NCBI GenBank assembly: GCA_963666705.2
Contig: CAXXKO010000027.1
Span: 1 to 60,766 of the forward strand
Source: G963666705 sp963666705
GTDB lineage: Bacteria > Pseudomonadota > Alphaproteobacteria > CADEGL01
DNA length: 60,766 nucleotides
Reading direction: 5' to 3'
The notes below the pieces were generated by a model that was not told the origin of the DNA, ran no database searches, and saw only the letters and a list, made by a program, of their open reading frames with translations. The translations under genes were made by a program, and so were the position numbers. Each line of letters starts with the position of its first letter. Within the stretch, counting starts at the first letter, position 1. This document shows positions 1-8,505 of this stretch, in pieces.

Positions 1-193
1 CAGGCACGCCCCGGTCATAAAGCCCGCCAGCGTGAGAGAGGATATCACGCAGCCCGGCGACCGTTCGGTCCGGGTCGCAGTTTTCGATCAGAAGCCGCGG
101 CTTCTGGCCAGGCTGTCCATCGGCGACGGGAGCTTCGATGTCTTCAGCATTGGCGATAGCATCGATGATCATTGCCTCGCGATCGCTGGTCAT
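1..193 (-). CDS. N-terminal part of an unknown element-encoded protein, cut by the window edge
   Basis: An open frame of 64 codons starts at ATG 193 on the minus strand and runs off the left edge. Its start overlaps the primase stop in an ATGA arrangement (190-193), so the two are probably translationally coupled. The visible protein has an Asp/Glu-rich N-terminus and the stretch LLIENCDPDRTVAGLRDILS, which leads towards a region I cannot see. I do not recognise a catalytic motif in this part. By position, after a primase in an integrase-bearing element, it could be a helicase or replication-associated ATPase, but that is inference only. Confidence 0.6.
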   Translation of the reverse strand, partial: MTSDREAMIIDAIANAEDIEAPVADGQPGQKPRLLIENCDPDRTVAGLRDILSHAGGLYDRGVP

Positions 194-1164
194 CCGATGG
201 CCTCCCCGATGTCGAGGACCCTGCCCATCAGAAGATCGTTGAAATCCAGTCCCTGCGGAGGGCGGGCAATACTTACGCGCCGACGCTCCCGCTTCCATCT
301 CCGGGCGCATTCGAAGGCTGCCGCCTCACCGGGGTCGTCGCCATCGGCGAGAACCGTCACGGTCCGGATGCCTTCGGGAAGATCGAGCGTTCGCAAGCCA
401 GAGGTCGAAAGTGCCGCCCAGGCCGCCCGTCCCGTGGCCTGCATAGCGGCAAGGCAGGTCTCGATGCCCTCGCCGACCATAAATGCATCGCCCGGGTCAC
501 CCAGCCGCACCGCGCCGCCACGGCAGGGGCCTAGCATCATTTTCGAGGGAGCAACCGGCGCCTTTCCGACGCCGTCATGGGCGAGGAAAGTGCGGTGGAT
601 GGCGAGCGGCACATCGTCGGTACCACGCGTCACAAGAGCAACCATCGCCGGCCAAACGCCGCCCGACGGGTGTTTCAGACTTCCATGGAAGCGTAAGGTG
701 TCCGGCGGGCGCAGCGTGAGGCCCCGTGAATGCAAATAGGCTTCTACCGGCGTTCCCATAGCGGGTTTCGATGCGCACCAGATGTTGATCGCAAACCTGA
801 TCCGATTAGCGATGGCGGACTCGTCCCGGGCGACGGGATTAGGACGAAACCGGTCACCAGGCAATCGACGGTCCCGATACACGAAACGATCATCGGGCTT
901 GCGCTGGCTGTCGCCCGCTCGCGGCGGGTCACGCTCCAACCCAAGCGCCAGCCGGATCGCCTCGAAGGTGCAGCCGTGTGAATGGCAGTGCGCCAAGACC
1001 TTGTCGCCGTCGCGGCGTAGGGCGAGATTCGAGTCGCCGCCGTCATGCGCCGGGCAGCGCGCCCGGTATTCGTCCTTGCCGGTCTGCTTCAAGCCCCAAG
1101 GTCGAAGCGCGGCGAGGAATGTCTCCGGGTCCGGGTGCCAGCCGTTGAAAGCCCTGTCGGGCAT
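190..1164 (-). CDS. Zinc-finger/toprim primase-like protein of an integrated element
   Basis: 324-residue protein that probably primes replication of the integrated element. Near the N-terminus are CPAH (C37, H40) and CHSHGC (C60, C65), a CHC2-type zinc-binding arrangement. A C-terminal toprim domain is shown by GEGIETCLAAMQ (conserved Glu) and by VTVLADGDDPGEAA (the DxD pair). ATG 1164 is preferred because it lies 2 nt after the AlpA-like gene's stop; a longer form from 1215 would overlap that gene by 49 nt. The 3' end overlaps the next gene by 4 nt. Toprim primases of this kind are common in phage-derived islands of alphaproteobacteria. Confidence 0.8.
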   Translation of the reverse strand: MPDRAFNGWHPDPETFLAALRPWGLKQTGKDEYRARCPAHDGGDSNLALRRDGDKVLAHCHSHGCTFEAIRLALGLERDPPRAGDSQRKPDDRFVYRDRRLPGDRFRPNPVARDESAIANRIRFAINIWCASKPAMGTPVEAYLHSRGLTLRPPDTLRFHGSLKHPSGGVWPAMVALVTRGTDDVPLAIHRTFLAHDGVGKAPVAPSKMMLGPCRGGAVRLGDPGDAFMVGEGIETCLAAMQATGRAAWAALSTSGLRTLDLPEGIRTVTVLADGDDPGEAAAFECARRWKRERRRVSIARPPQGLDFNDLLMGRVLDIGEAIG

Positions 1165-1166
1165 TT

Positions 1167-1373
1167 TCAGGCGGCTTGCGCTTCGCCGCTCGCCCGTGGG
1201 CGGTCGGCAAGCCATGCCTCAATCTCGGACGCTGACCATCGAACGGCGCGTGTGCTGATCCGCAACGGTTCCGGGAATTGGCCCGCCCGCATCATTCGGT
1301 AAATCGAGGTCTTCGTAAGCCCGACGCGGCTTTCCACTTCAGCGCGCGTGAGCAGTCGGTCGCGGTCGCTCAT
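1167..1373 (-). CDS. AlpA-family excisionase/regulator
   Basis: 68-residue helix-turn-helix protein. The stretch RAEVESRVGLTKTSIYRMM followed by QFPEPLRI and VRWSASEIEAWLADR is the standard AlpA/MerR-like winged-helix pattern found beside P4-type integrases. AlpA proteins activate integrase transcription or act as recombination directionality factors. The start was set at ATG 1373 rather than 1412 because the protein from MSDRDRLL has the normal family length. It sits between the integrase pair and the primase, all on one strand, as expected for an island control module. Confidence 0.8.
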   Translation of the reverse strand: MSDRDRLLTRAEVESRVGLTKTSIYRMMRAGQFPEPLRISTRAVRWSASEIEAWLADRPRASGEAQAA

Positions 1374-1496
1374 GGCGTCCTCCTTGCGGTTGTTCTTCCC
1401 GCAAGGTGACACTTGGTTGCATGTGTTTATAGGGACACCGGAGTACCAAATGTTCCCGGATTCATTTCCCAGACTAAAGCCGTTGCATGGTTCTTT

Positions 1497-1901
1497 TCAC
1501 GGCCTCAGCCGCTGCATCGCTCTCTTCACCGCCTCAAAGTTTGTCTCTATGGCGCCGTCGCATGCGACCAGATTGATTGCGGCGTTCTCGGTCAAACCGA
1601 AACGGCTCTTGAGAGTGCCCACCGCACGGGCCCAAATCTGCGTCCGCTCGTGCTTTACGTCTCGCGGGGCTCGGCCCATTCGTGCCATTTTGATTATCTC
1701 TCGAATCAGCCAGTCCGGGGGCGTTTCCCCCCGCTCCATCGTGCGTTCGGCCCTATCGAGCAAGGCCGTCTCGCAATAAGGGTCATCGACCAGCTCGCGC
1801 ACGTATTCAGGGGTGAGCGGTATCGACAACGGCTTGTCAACTCTGTCATTCACTCTGAAGCTGGCGCTACGCCCTTCCGCGTATGGGTCCCTACCGGCCA
1901 T
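1497..1901 (-). CDS. Hypothetical protein downstream of the integrase
   Basis: 134-residue soluble protein of unknown function. Its start overlaps the end of the integrase by 11 nt, which argues for co-transcription and for a real gene. The middle is rich in charged residues (LIREIIKMARMGRAPRDVKH), and the C-terminal half has a helical pattern (LKSRFGLTENAAINLVA) that vaguely suggests DNA binding. There is no signal peptide or membrane segment. Similar small proteins are carried next to integrases in alphaproteobacterial islands, but I cannot name a family. Confidence 0.55.
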   Translation of the reverse strand: MAGRDPYAEGRSASFRVNDRVDKPLSIPLTPEYVRELVDDPYCETALLDRAERTMERGETPPDWLIREIIKMARMGRAPRDVKHERTQIWARAVGTLKSRFGLTENAAINLVACDGAIETNFEAVKRAMQRLRP

Positions 1902-3033
1902 AGCGGCCTCGCAAGGAAACGACCTTCGCGCCTGTGTTCCCTGTCACAAAGTGGCCCCATTCGGCCATCAGCGCCCGGCGCCGTTCTAGCAGGTCGGAGC
2001 GCGCGTATGCCGCCTCGACCGCATCCGCGACCGTATGCGCCAAGGCCCGCTCCATGACGGCATGGGGCGCGTTGGTGCTCTCGGCTGCCCAGTCTCGGAA
2101 GGTAGACCGGAAGCCGTGCGCTGTCGCCCAATCGGCGAGCCCGACCCTGCGCAAGCATTCTGTGAACGCCATGTCGGAGAGCGGGGAGCCGCGCTTACGA
2201 GGCGACGGGAAGACCAGCCCGCTATCGTCGCACAATGGCAGGGCTTCATGTAGCACGGCCAAGGCTGCGTCGGACAACGGGACGCGGTGTTCCGCGCCGC
2301 CTTTCATCCGCTCGGCCGGGATGGTCCAGAGGCGGTTGTCGAGGTCCATCTCGGACCATGTTGCGCCGCGCGCCTCGCTGGAGCGGGCGGCAGTCAGGAT
2401 CAGGAAGCGTAGGCAGAGCTTGGCGGCCATGCCGGCGGTCGAGGCGTCTATAGTTTCGAGCGCGGCCGGCACCTCGGCATAGGGTAGGGCGCGATGGTGC
2501 GACTTGAACCGGCGCATTGCCGGCAACGCGCCGTCGATACCTTCGCCTGCCGCGTTGTGCTCGACAAACTCATGCGCCATGGCCCACTTGAGCACGGTGC
2601 GGATACGCTGCCGGACGCGCCGAGCGGTCTCCGGCTTGGTGGTCCATATCGGCGTGAGCGCCGCCAGCACGTCGCGGCGCGTGATCCGGTCGAGGCGCAA
2701 GTTGCCGATGCCCGGAAAGGCGTAGGTCCGCAGAGTGTTGATCCATTGGTCGGTGTGCTTGCCATTGCGCCAGCGGGGCAGGTTTGCCGCATGGACCGTC
2801 TCGGCTGCTTCGCGGAAGGTGGGCATCTTCGCCCGGCGCTTCTCGGCCAGCGGATCGCGCCCTTCCGCGACCGCGAGCCGGTGCCCGTCGGCAAGCTGCC
2901 TCGCCCTGGCCAGCGAAACGGACGAATAGCCGCCCAGCCCTATGTCGCGACGCCGCCCGTCAATCGTTGCCCGAAGCATCCAGCCTTTCGAGCCGCCAGG
3001 CGCGACTCTTAAGATACAGGCCCCTGCCGTCAT
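1891..3033 (-). CDS. P4-type tyrosine integrase, N-terminus apparently frameshifted
   Basis: Site-specific recombinase that inserts the island at the adjacent tRNA-Ser. The C-terminal catalytic domain shows the Arg of TAARSSEARG, the HGFRSTFRDW box (H-x2-R) and the tyrosine in AAYARSDLLERRR. The N-terminal DUF4102-like arm-binding domain is incomplete in this frame, which begins MTAGACILRVAPGG. A second frame from ATG 3085 (or 3088) reads MALTAAKVKALTKPGMHHDG and then RGLYL. Removing one A from the AAG at 3011-3013 joins it to RVAPGGSKGW. So either a 1-nt insertion (or a sequencing error) broke the gene, or a truncated form is made from ATG 3033. Confidence 0.85.
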   Translation of the reverse strand: MTAGACILRVAPGGSKGWMLRATIDGRRRDIGLGGYSSVSLARARQLADGHRLAVAEGRDPLAEKRRAKMPTFREAAETVHAANLPRWRNGKHTDQWINTLRTYAFPGIGNLRLDRITRRDVLAALTPIWTTKPETARRVRQRIRTVLKWAMAHEFVEHNAAGEGIDGALPAMRRFKSHHRALPYAEVPAALETIDASTAGMAAKLCLRFLILTAARSSEARGATWSEMDLDNRLWTIPAERMKGGAEHRVPLSDAALAVLHEALPLCDDSGLVFPSPRKRGSPLSDMAFTECLRRVGLADWATAHGFRSTFRDWAAESTNAPHAVMERALAHTVADAVEAAYARSDLLERRRALMAEWGHFVTGNTGAKVVSLRGRYGR

Positions 3034-3229
3034 GGTGCATGCCCGGTTTGGTGAGCGCCTTCACCTTTGCCGCCGTGAGTGCCATCATGGTCCTTGCCCA
3101 TCAATTTGCCCATCAATCCAAGCAGGAATTTATGATACCGCGCGCGACCGCGCAACACTTTCTGGAACAAATAAAACCTTCTATAAAGCCCGTTGTAGAG
3201 CATTCCCGGGAATGTGCGGGACATATATT

Positions 3230-3256
3230 TGGCGGAGGGGGTGGGATTCGAACCCA
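3230..3256 (-). other. Predicted attachment (att) core in the tRNA-Ser 3' end
   Basis: Tyrosine integrases of the P4 group usually recombine within the T arm and acceptor 3' half of a tRNA gene, and the integrase gene normally lies next to the reconstructed tRNA. Here the integrase start is about 145 bp from the tRNA 3' end and transcription leads away from it. The second att copy would lie left of this window, so the core boundaries cannot be fixed. Confidence 0.4.
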
Positions 3257-3318
3257 CGGTACGCATAGCGCACAACGGTTTTCGAGACCGCCCCGTTCGA
3301 CCACTCCGGCACCCCTCC
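3230..3318 (-). tRNA. tRNA-Ser (anticodon CGA)
   Basis: On the minus strand the acceptor stem GGAGGGG pairs with CCCCTCC. The anticodon loop is CT-CGA-AA on a 5-bp stem (one G-U pair), there is a long variable arm as expected for serine, and the T loop is GTTCGAATC. The discriminator base is G and CCA is encoded (3230-3232). The 3' end faces the integrase, so this gene is the likely integration target of the element at 1-3088. Confidence 0.95.
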
Positions 3319-3725
3319 ACAGGCGGCCGAGACCCTAGCGCAAGGCTCCCACAAACCGCAAGCCACAGCCCGGCCGCGGGGCTTGCAAAGGTGGGGTCCG
3401 GGCCTCACGTCCCAGCGGCTGGAGGGCGGCCTCGAGGTCGGATGCGGGCGTGAGCGTCGGAACAGATGAGACCGGAGCCGGGCTTCGTCGGCGACATGAC
3501 GGCGATGGCGCCCGGCGCGCCCATCCGGCGGCGCGCCACGAGGCGGCGGGGGCTGGGCCGGGCTTCGATTGGCTGGCACCGCCCGCCCGCAACCCGACGA
3601 CGCGCAGCGCCGCAATCATGAGCGCCGCGCGGGGCCAGCGCCGGCTCCAGGGCCATGAGGGTGGCGGCCCCGCGACGCGGGTCTTCGAGCACCCGGACGG
3701 CGCCCGGGAACCGGGGCCAAATCCG
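3319..3725. other. Intergenic region between tRNA-Ser and rplU, no gene seen
   Basis: About 400 bp with open frames on both strands, none with a family pattern, a ribosome binding site or plausible protein composition. The rplU promoter lies just to the right. I see no hairpin followed by a T-run. Confidence 0.5.
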
Positions 3726-3753
3726 TTGACAGGAAAGCGTGTGACGCTATAGT
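3726..3753 (+). promoter_or_regulatory. Sigma70-type promoter of the rplU operon
   Basis: A perfect TTGACA (3726-3731) is followed after 16 bp by TATAGT (3748-3753), giving a transcript start near 3760 and a leader of about 65 nt before rplU. It faces the ribosomal protein genes, which are normally expressed strongly. Confidence 0.7.
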
Positions 3754-3823
3754 CCCGCGGCCTGTGAGGCACGGCTCCCCGCGGAGCCGGCGGGCGTGCC
3801 AGCAAACCCAATCGGACCGAGAC

Positions 3824-4390
3824 ATGTTCGCAGTCATCAAGACCGGCGGAAAGCAGTACAAGGTCGCCAAGGACGACGTCATCTTCGTCGAGAAGCTCGA
3901 CGGCGATGCTGGGGCCCTCGTGCGCTTCGACGACGTCCTGATGGTGGGCGACGGTGCCGGCCAGACCGTGGGCAAGCCCCTCGTCGAGGGCGCGGCCGTC
4001 ACGGCAACCGTCCTCGAGCAGACGCGCGGCGAGAAAATTCTGGTGTTCAAGAAGAGGCGCCGCAAGCGCTACAAGCGCATGCAGGGCCATCGCCAGCACC
4101 TGACCGTCCTGCGCGTGACCGACATCCTGCCCACGGGCGCCAAGAGCAAGGCGGCGGCGATAGAGACGGCGACACAGGCGGAAGAGGCCGAGGCGGCGGC
4201 CGCGGAGATAACGGAAGTGGCCGCGTCGGCGGAAGCGGCTGTCGAGGCCAAGGAAGCCGCGCCCAAGAGGAAGGCGGCGCCGAAGAAGGCAGCCACCGGG
4301 ACGGCCGCGGACGCGCCGAAGAAGAAGGCGGCGCCCAAGAAGAAGCCCGCCGCCAAGAAGGCCACCGACGAGACGAGCGAGGAGACCTGA
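3824..4390 (+). CDS. rplU: 50S ribosomal protein L21 with long basic C-terminal extension
   Basis: Binds 23S rRNA in the large ribosomal subunit. The N-terminus MFAVIKTGGKQYKV and the internal KKRRRKRYKRMQGHRQ are diagnostic for L21. The family core is about 103 residues; this protein has 188. The extra part is an Ala/Glu/Lys-rich tail ending in repeats such as APKKKAAPKKKPAAKK, a low-complexity basic extension seen in alphaproteobacterial L21. ATG 3824 gives the canonical N-terminus; the upstream in-frame start at 3764 would add 20 unrelated residues. First gene of rplU-rpmA-obgE-proB-proA, with rpmA 3 nt downstream. Confidence 0.97.
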   Translation: MFAVIKTGGKQYKVAKDDVIFVEKLDGDAGALVRFDDVLMVGDGAGQTVGKPLVEGAAVTATVLEQTRGEKILVFKKRRRKRYKRMQGHRQHLTVLRVTDILPTGAKSKAAAIETATQAEEAEAAAAEITEVAASAEAAVEAKEAAPKRKAAPKKAATGTAADAPKKKAAPKKKPAAKKATDETSEET

Positions 4391-4393
4391 GCC

Positions 4394-4648
4394 ATGGCCC
4401 ACAAGAAAGCCGGCGGCAGCTCACGCAACGGCCGCGATACCGCGGGCCGGCGCCTGGGCGTCAAGAAATACGGCGGCCAAGCCGTCATCCCGGGCAACAT
4501 CATCGTGCGCCAGCGCGGCACCAAGTTCCATCCCGGCAACGGCGTCGGCATGGGCAAGGACCACACCGTTTTCGCCACGGTCCCGGGGCGCGTGGCCTTC
4601 CGCCATTCCGGCCCCCGCACCTTCATCGACGTGGAGCCGTCGGTCTAG
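4394..4648 (+). CDS. rpmA: 50S ribosomal protein L27
   Basis: 84-residue large-subunit protein whose N-terminal tail reaches the peptidyl transferase centre. The start MAHKKAGGSSRNGRD and the motifs GVKKYGGQAVIPGNIIVRQR and FHPGNGVGMGKDHT are essentially invariant in the family. There is no N-terminal cleavage extension of the Firmicute type. It follows rplU by 3 nt and precedes obgE by 100 nt, the usual order. Confidence 0.98.
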   Translation: MAHKKAGGSSRNGRDTAGRRLGVKKYGGQAVIPGNIIVRQRGTKFHPGNGVGMGKDHTVFATVPGRVAFRHSGPRTFIDVEPSV

Positions 4649-4748
4649 CTCTCGTCCGCCTCGAATTGGAAACCGAGGGGGATGGGGTGCCATTTCCCCC
4701 GGTTTCGCGTTCGGGGCGGGCGAACCGACGCAAGGGCGAGGGTGAGCC

Positions 4749-5816
4749 ATGAAGTTCCTCGACCAGGCCAAGATCCATGTGCGCGGCGGCAACGGCGGCA
4801 ACGGATGCGTTGCCTTCCGGCGCGAGAAGTACGTGGAGCTCGGCGGCCCCGCAGGCGGTAACGGCGGGCGCGGGGGCGATGTCGTCGCGGTCGCGGTCGA
4901 GGCCCTCAACACCCTCATCGATTTCCGCTACCAGCAGCACCTGCGGGCCAAACACGGGCGCGGCGGCGAGGGCTCGAACCGCACCGGCGCCGGCGGGGCC
5001 GACAGGATCATCCAGCTTCCCGTCGGCACCCAGGTGTTCGAGGCCGACCCCGATCTGCCGCGGCAGCACGAAGACACCCTGATCGCCGACCTGGTCGAAC
5101 CGGGCCAGCGCGTCGTCCTGGCGCGTGGCGGCACCGGCGGCTACGGCAACAGCCACTACAAGAGCTCGGTCAACCGCGCCCCCCGGCGGGCGGATCCGGG
5201 CCAAGAGGGGGAGGAGCGCGACCTCTGGCTGCGGCTCAAGCTGCTGGCCGACGCGGGCCTCGTCGGCCTGCCCAACGCCGGCAAGTCCACCTTCCTCGCC
5301 CACGTCTCGCGCGCGCGGCCGCGCATCTCCGGCTACCCCTTCACCACCCTCCATCCCCAGCTCGGCGTGGTCTATGTGGAGGGCGACGAATTCGTGCTCG
5401 CCGACCTGCCGGGCCTCATCGAGGGCGCGCACGAGGGCGCAGGCCTGGGCGACCGCTTCCTCGGCCATATCGAGCGCTGCGGCGTGCTCCTGCATCTGGT
5501 GGACGGGACGGGGGCGGACACAGCCGGCGCCTACCGCGCGGTGCGGGAAGAGCTCGATGCCTACGGCCACGGCTTGACGGAGAAGGCCGAGATCCTGGCT
5601 CTCAACAAAATCGATGCGTTGACCCCGGCGGTGGTGGCCGAACGGGTCGCGAGCCTCGAGGCCGAGGCGGGTTGCCGGGTGATGGCCATCTCCGGCGCGG
5701 CGGGAACGGGCATCGAGGCCGCGCTCCACATCCTCTTCGGCCACGTCCGTGCGGCGCGCGCGGGGCGCCTCGCCGCGGCGGCGCCCGCCGCGGTGGCCGA
5801 GGGCTGGCACCCGTGA
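4749..5816 (+). CDS. obgE: Obg family ribosome-assembly GTPase
   Basis: 355-residue GTPase for late 50S subunit maturation and stress control. The N-terminal glycine-rich Obg fold begins MKFLDQAKIHVRGGNGGNG (residues 1-158). The G domain follows, with the P-loop GLPNAGKSTFL, switch II DLPGLIEGAHEGAGLG and NKID for guanine recognition. The C-terminus is short, without the OCT domain of Gram-positive homologues. A purine-rich GGCGAGGGTGAGCC lies just before ATG 4749. Its stop overlaps the GTG start of proB by 3 nt, which suggests translational coupling. Confidence 0.98.
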   Translation: MKFLDQAKIHVRGGNGGNGCVAFRREKYVELGGPAGGNGGRGGDVVAVAVEALNTLIDFRYQQHLRAKHGRGGEGSNRTGAGGADRIIQLPVGTQVFEADPDLPRQHEDTLIADLVEPGQRVVLARGGTGGYGNSHYKSSVNRAPRRADPGQEGEERDLWLRLKLLADAGLVGLPNAGKSTFLAHVSRARPRISGYPFTTLHPQLGVVYVEGDEFVLADLPGLIEGAHEGAGLGDRFLGHIERCGVLLHLVDGTGADTAGAYRAVREELDAYGHGLTEKAEILALNKIDALTPAVVAERVASLEAEAGCRVMAISGAAGTGIEAALHILFGHVRAARAGRLAAAAPAAVAEGWHP

Positions 5817-6958
5817 GCGGCGCGGGCGCGCGAGATCGGCTGGCCACCGCCCGGCGTCTGGTGGTGAAGATCGGCTCGGCCCTGCTGGTGGACCAGGAGA
5901 CGGGCGCCATCCGCCACCATTGGCTCGACGCCCTGGCCGACGACGTGGCGGCGCTGCACGCCCGCGGCCGCCAGGTCATGCTGGTGTCCTCGGGCGCCAT
6001 CGCCGTGGGCCGCGGCCAGCTCGGGCTCGACCGCGCCACCATCCGCATCGAGGAGAAGCAGGCCGCCGCCGCCGTCGGCCAGATCCGCCTCGCCCACGCC
6101 TATGAGGAGACCCTGCGACGCCACGGCATCTCCGTGGCCCAAATCCTCCTCACCCTCGACGATACGGAGGAGCGGCGCCGGCACTTGAACGCCCGCAACA
6201 CGATCGAGACCCTCTTGCGCCTGGGTGCGGTCCCGGTCATCAACGAGAACGACACGGTGGCGACCGAGGAGATCCGTTTCGGCGACAACGACCGCCTGGC
6301 CGCGCGCGTCGCCGCCATGACGCGGGCCGAGGCGCTGGTGCTGCTCTCCGACATCGACGGCCTCTATACGGCCGACCCGCGGCGCGACCCGGACGCGACC
6401 CTGGTGCCCGAGGTCGCGGAGATCACACCCGGAATCGAAGCCATGGCGGGGGCGGCGCCCGTGGGCCACAGCTCGGGCGGCATGATCACCAAGCTCGCGG
6501 CCGCGCGCATCGCCACCGCCGCCGGCTGCCGCATGGCCATCGCCGACGGCCGCCGCGCGCACCCACTGGCGGCGCTCGAGGCGGGTGCCGCCTGCACCTG
6601 GTTCGCGGCCCGGGGCGAGCCCCGCACCGCGTTCAAGGGCTGGCTCGCCGGCGCCCTCAAATCGAGCGGCACCATCATCGTGGACGGGGGCGCCATCGCC
6701 GCGCTCAAGGCCGGCAAGAGCCTGCTGCCCGCCGGCGTGACGGGAGTCGACGGCCAGTTCCGGCGCGGCGACGCGGTGGTCGTACGCGACCCCGAGGGCC
6801 GCGAGGTGGCGCGCGGCCTCATCGCCTATGAAGCGGGCGACGCGCGCCGTATCATGGGCCGCCGGAGCCGGGAGATCGAGGCCCTGCTCGGCTACCAGGG
6901 GCGGGACGAGATGATCCACCGGGACGACCTGGTGCTGACCGTGGAGGACGGGGCATGA
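5813..6958 (+). CDS. proB: Glutamate 5-kinase with PUA domain
   Basis: First step of proline synthesis: ATP-dependent phosphorylation of L-glutamate in the cytoplasm. The amino acid kinase domain covers about residues 1-255 (VVKIGSALL, VSSGAIAVG, INENDTVATEEIRFGDND, SGGMITKLAAA), followed by a C-terminal PUA domain (KSLLPAGVTGVDGQFRRGD). 381 residues is normal for the PUA-containing form. GTG 5813 is chosen because it overlaps the obgE stop (GTGA) and gives the family N-terminus shortly before ARRLVVKIG; an ATG far upstream at 5672 would lie inside obgE. It overlaps proA by 4 nt. Confidence 0.96.
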   Translation: MSGAGARDRLATARRLVVKIGSALLVDQETGAIRHHWLDALADDVAALHARGRQVMLVSSGAIAVGRGQLGLDRATIRIEEKQAAAAVGQIRLAHAYEETLRRHGISVAQILLTLDDTEERRRHLNARNTIETLLRLGAVPVINENDTVATEEIRFGDNDRLAARVAAMTRAEALVLLSDIDGLYTADPRRDPDATLVPEVAEITPGIEAMAGAAPVGHSSGGMITKLAAARIATAAGCRMAIADGRRAHPLAALEAGAACTWFAARGEPRTAFKGWLAGALKSSGTIIVDGGAIAALKAGKSLLPAGVTGVDGQFRRGDAVVVRDPEGREVARGLIAYEAGDARRIMGRRSREIEALLGYQGRDEMIHRDDLVLTVEDGA

Positions 6959-8232
6959 GCGAGGCGAGAGCGGATGCGGCCCCCGATCTGGATGCGGAGA
7001 TGACCGCGCTGGGCACGGCCGCGCGCGAGGCGGCGGCGGCGCTGGCCACCTCGGACGGCGCCGCGAGGGACCGGGCGCTCCACGCCGGCGCCCAGGCACT
7101 GCGGGCGGCAAGCGAAGACATCCTGGCGGCGAATGGCGCCGACCTCGCCACGGCACGGGGCCTCTCCCCCGCCATGCGCGACCGCCTGGCGCTCGACACC
7201 GCCCGCGTCGAGGCCATGGCCGCTGGCCTCGAGGGCATCGCCGCCCTGCCCGATCCGCTCGGCCGCACCCTCGCCGAATGGGACCGGCCCAACGGCCTCC
7301 GCATCGCCCGCGTCTCGGTGCCCTTGGGCGTCATTGGCATAATCTATGAGAGCCGGCCCAACGTGACCGCCGACGCAGGCGGCCTGTGCCTCAAGTCCGG
7401 TAACGCCGCCATCCTGCGCGGCGGCTCGGAGAGCTTCCATTCGTCGGGCGCCATCCTCGCGGCGCTCCAGGCCGGCCTCGCCGAGGCGGGGCTCCCGGCG
7501 GCGGCCATCCAGCGCGTGCCCACCACCGACCGGGCGGCCGTCGGCCATATGCTCGCCATGTCCGATCATATCGACGTCATCATTCCGCGCGGCGGCCGGG
7601 CGCTGACCGAGCGGGTGGCGGCCGAGAGCCGCATCCCCGTCATCAAGCACCTGGACGGCATCTGCCACACCTACGTCCACGCGGCGGCCGACCCGGCCAT
7701 GGCGCGCGCGGTGGTGGTCAACGCCAAGATGCGCCGGCCCGGCATCTGCGGCGCCACCGAGACCCTGCTTGTCGACCGATCGGTCGCGGCGAGCCACCTG
7801 CCCGCCATCCTCGACGACCTCATTGCCGCGGGCTGCGCCGTGCGCGGCGACGCGGAGGCCCGCGCCCTCGAGCCCCGCGCGGCGCCGGCCGACGCCGATG
7901 ACTGGGACACCGAGTACCTCGCACCCGTGATCTCGGTCCGTGTGGTGGATGGGCTCGAGGCGGCGATTCAGCACGTGAACCGCCACGGTTCCCACCACAC
8001 GGAATCGATCCTCACGGCGGATGGGGCGGCGGCGGCGCGCTTCATGGCGGCGGTGGATGCCGGCATCGTCATGCACAACACCTCGACCCAGTTCGCCGAT
8101 GGCGGCGAGTTCGGCATGGGGGCCGAGATCGGCATCTCCACCGGCAAGCTCCACGCCCGCGGCCCGGTGGGCGCCGAGCAGCTCACCAGCTACAAGTACC
8201 TGGTCCGCGGCGCGGGCCAGGTGCGGCCCTGA
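6955..8232 (+). CDS. proA: Glutamate-5-semialdehyde dehydrogenase (gamma-glutamyl phosphate reductase)
   Basis: Second step of proline synthesis: NADPH-dependent reduction of gamma-glutamyl phosphate, in an unstable complex with ProB. 425 residues of the aldehyde dehydrogenase superfamily. Markers are GVIGIIYESRPNVTADAG, CLKSGNAAILRGGSE and the catalytic cysteine in RRPGICGATETLL, with MHNTSTQFADGGEFGMGAEI near the C-terminus. It starts with an ATGA overlap on proB. In many alphaproteobacteria nadD follows closely; here 23 kb of accessory DNA separates them. Confidence 0.97.
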   Translation: MSEARADAAPDLDAEMTALGTAAREAAAALATSDGAARDRALHAGAQALRAASEDILAANGADLATARGLSPAMRDRLALDTARVEAMAAGLEGIAALPDPLGRTLAEWDRPNGLRIARVSVPLGVIGIIYESRPNVTADAGGLCLKSGNAAILRGGSESFHSSGAILAALQAGLAEAGLPAAAIQRVPTTDRAAVGHMLAMSDHIDVIIPRGGRALTERVAAESRIPVIKHLDGICHTYVHAAADPAMARAVVVNAKMRRPGICGATETLLVDRSVAASHLPAILDDLIAAGCAVRGDAEARALEPRAAPADADDWDTEYLAPVISVRVVDGLEAAIQHVNRHGSHHTESILTADGAAAARFMAAVDAGIVMHNTSTQFADGGEFGMGAEIGISTGKLHARGPVGAEQLTSYKYLVRGAGQVRP

Positions 8233-8505
8233 GGGGGCGGAGGGCCGGAATCGCGCCGAAACGCGCGAAAACCGACCGAAATGTCAAGGTTGGATTCTGA
8301 CATAATGCATTGATAAAAGTATCTAATAGTCAGATCATTTTCCATAATCAAGCCATGGGCCCGAACCTTGACAAACCTTGACACTTTTGGCCCGCACGGC
8401 TTGCGGTGCTCACCTATATGGGTATAGTATCCCAGATCGTCAAGTGGCCGGCGAGCTTCGTGAGAGCGGCCGCGCCCACCCCACCATGGAAAGCGAGAGA
8501 TCCCG

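Noticed and set aside
3335..4402. 355-codon minus-strand frame opposite rplU and the tRNA-rplU gap
   Set aside because: Opposite a ribosomal protein gene and its promoter; Leu/Arg/Gly repeats only.
4623..5810. 395-codon minus-strand frame opposite obgE
   Set aside because: Antisense shadow of obgE.
8341..8420. TTGACA with TATA-like sequences upstream of the cupin gene as a promoter
   Set aside because: TTGACA at 8378-8383 and the TATATG/TATAGT sequences near 8415-8430 are over 30 bp apart, too far for one promoter.
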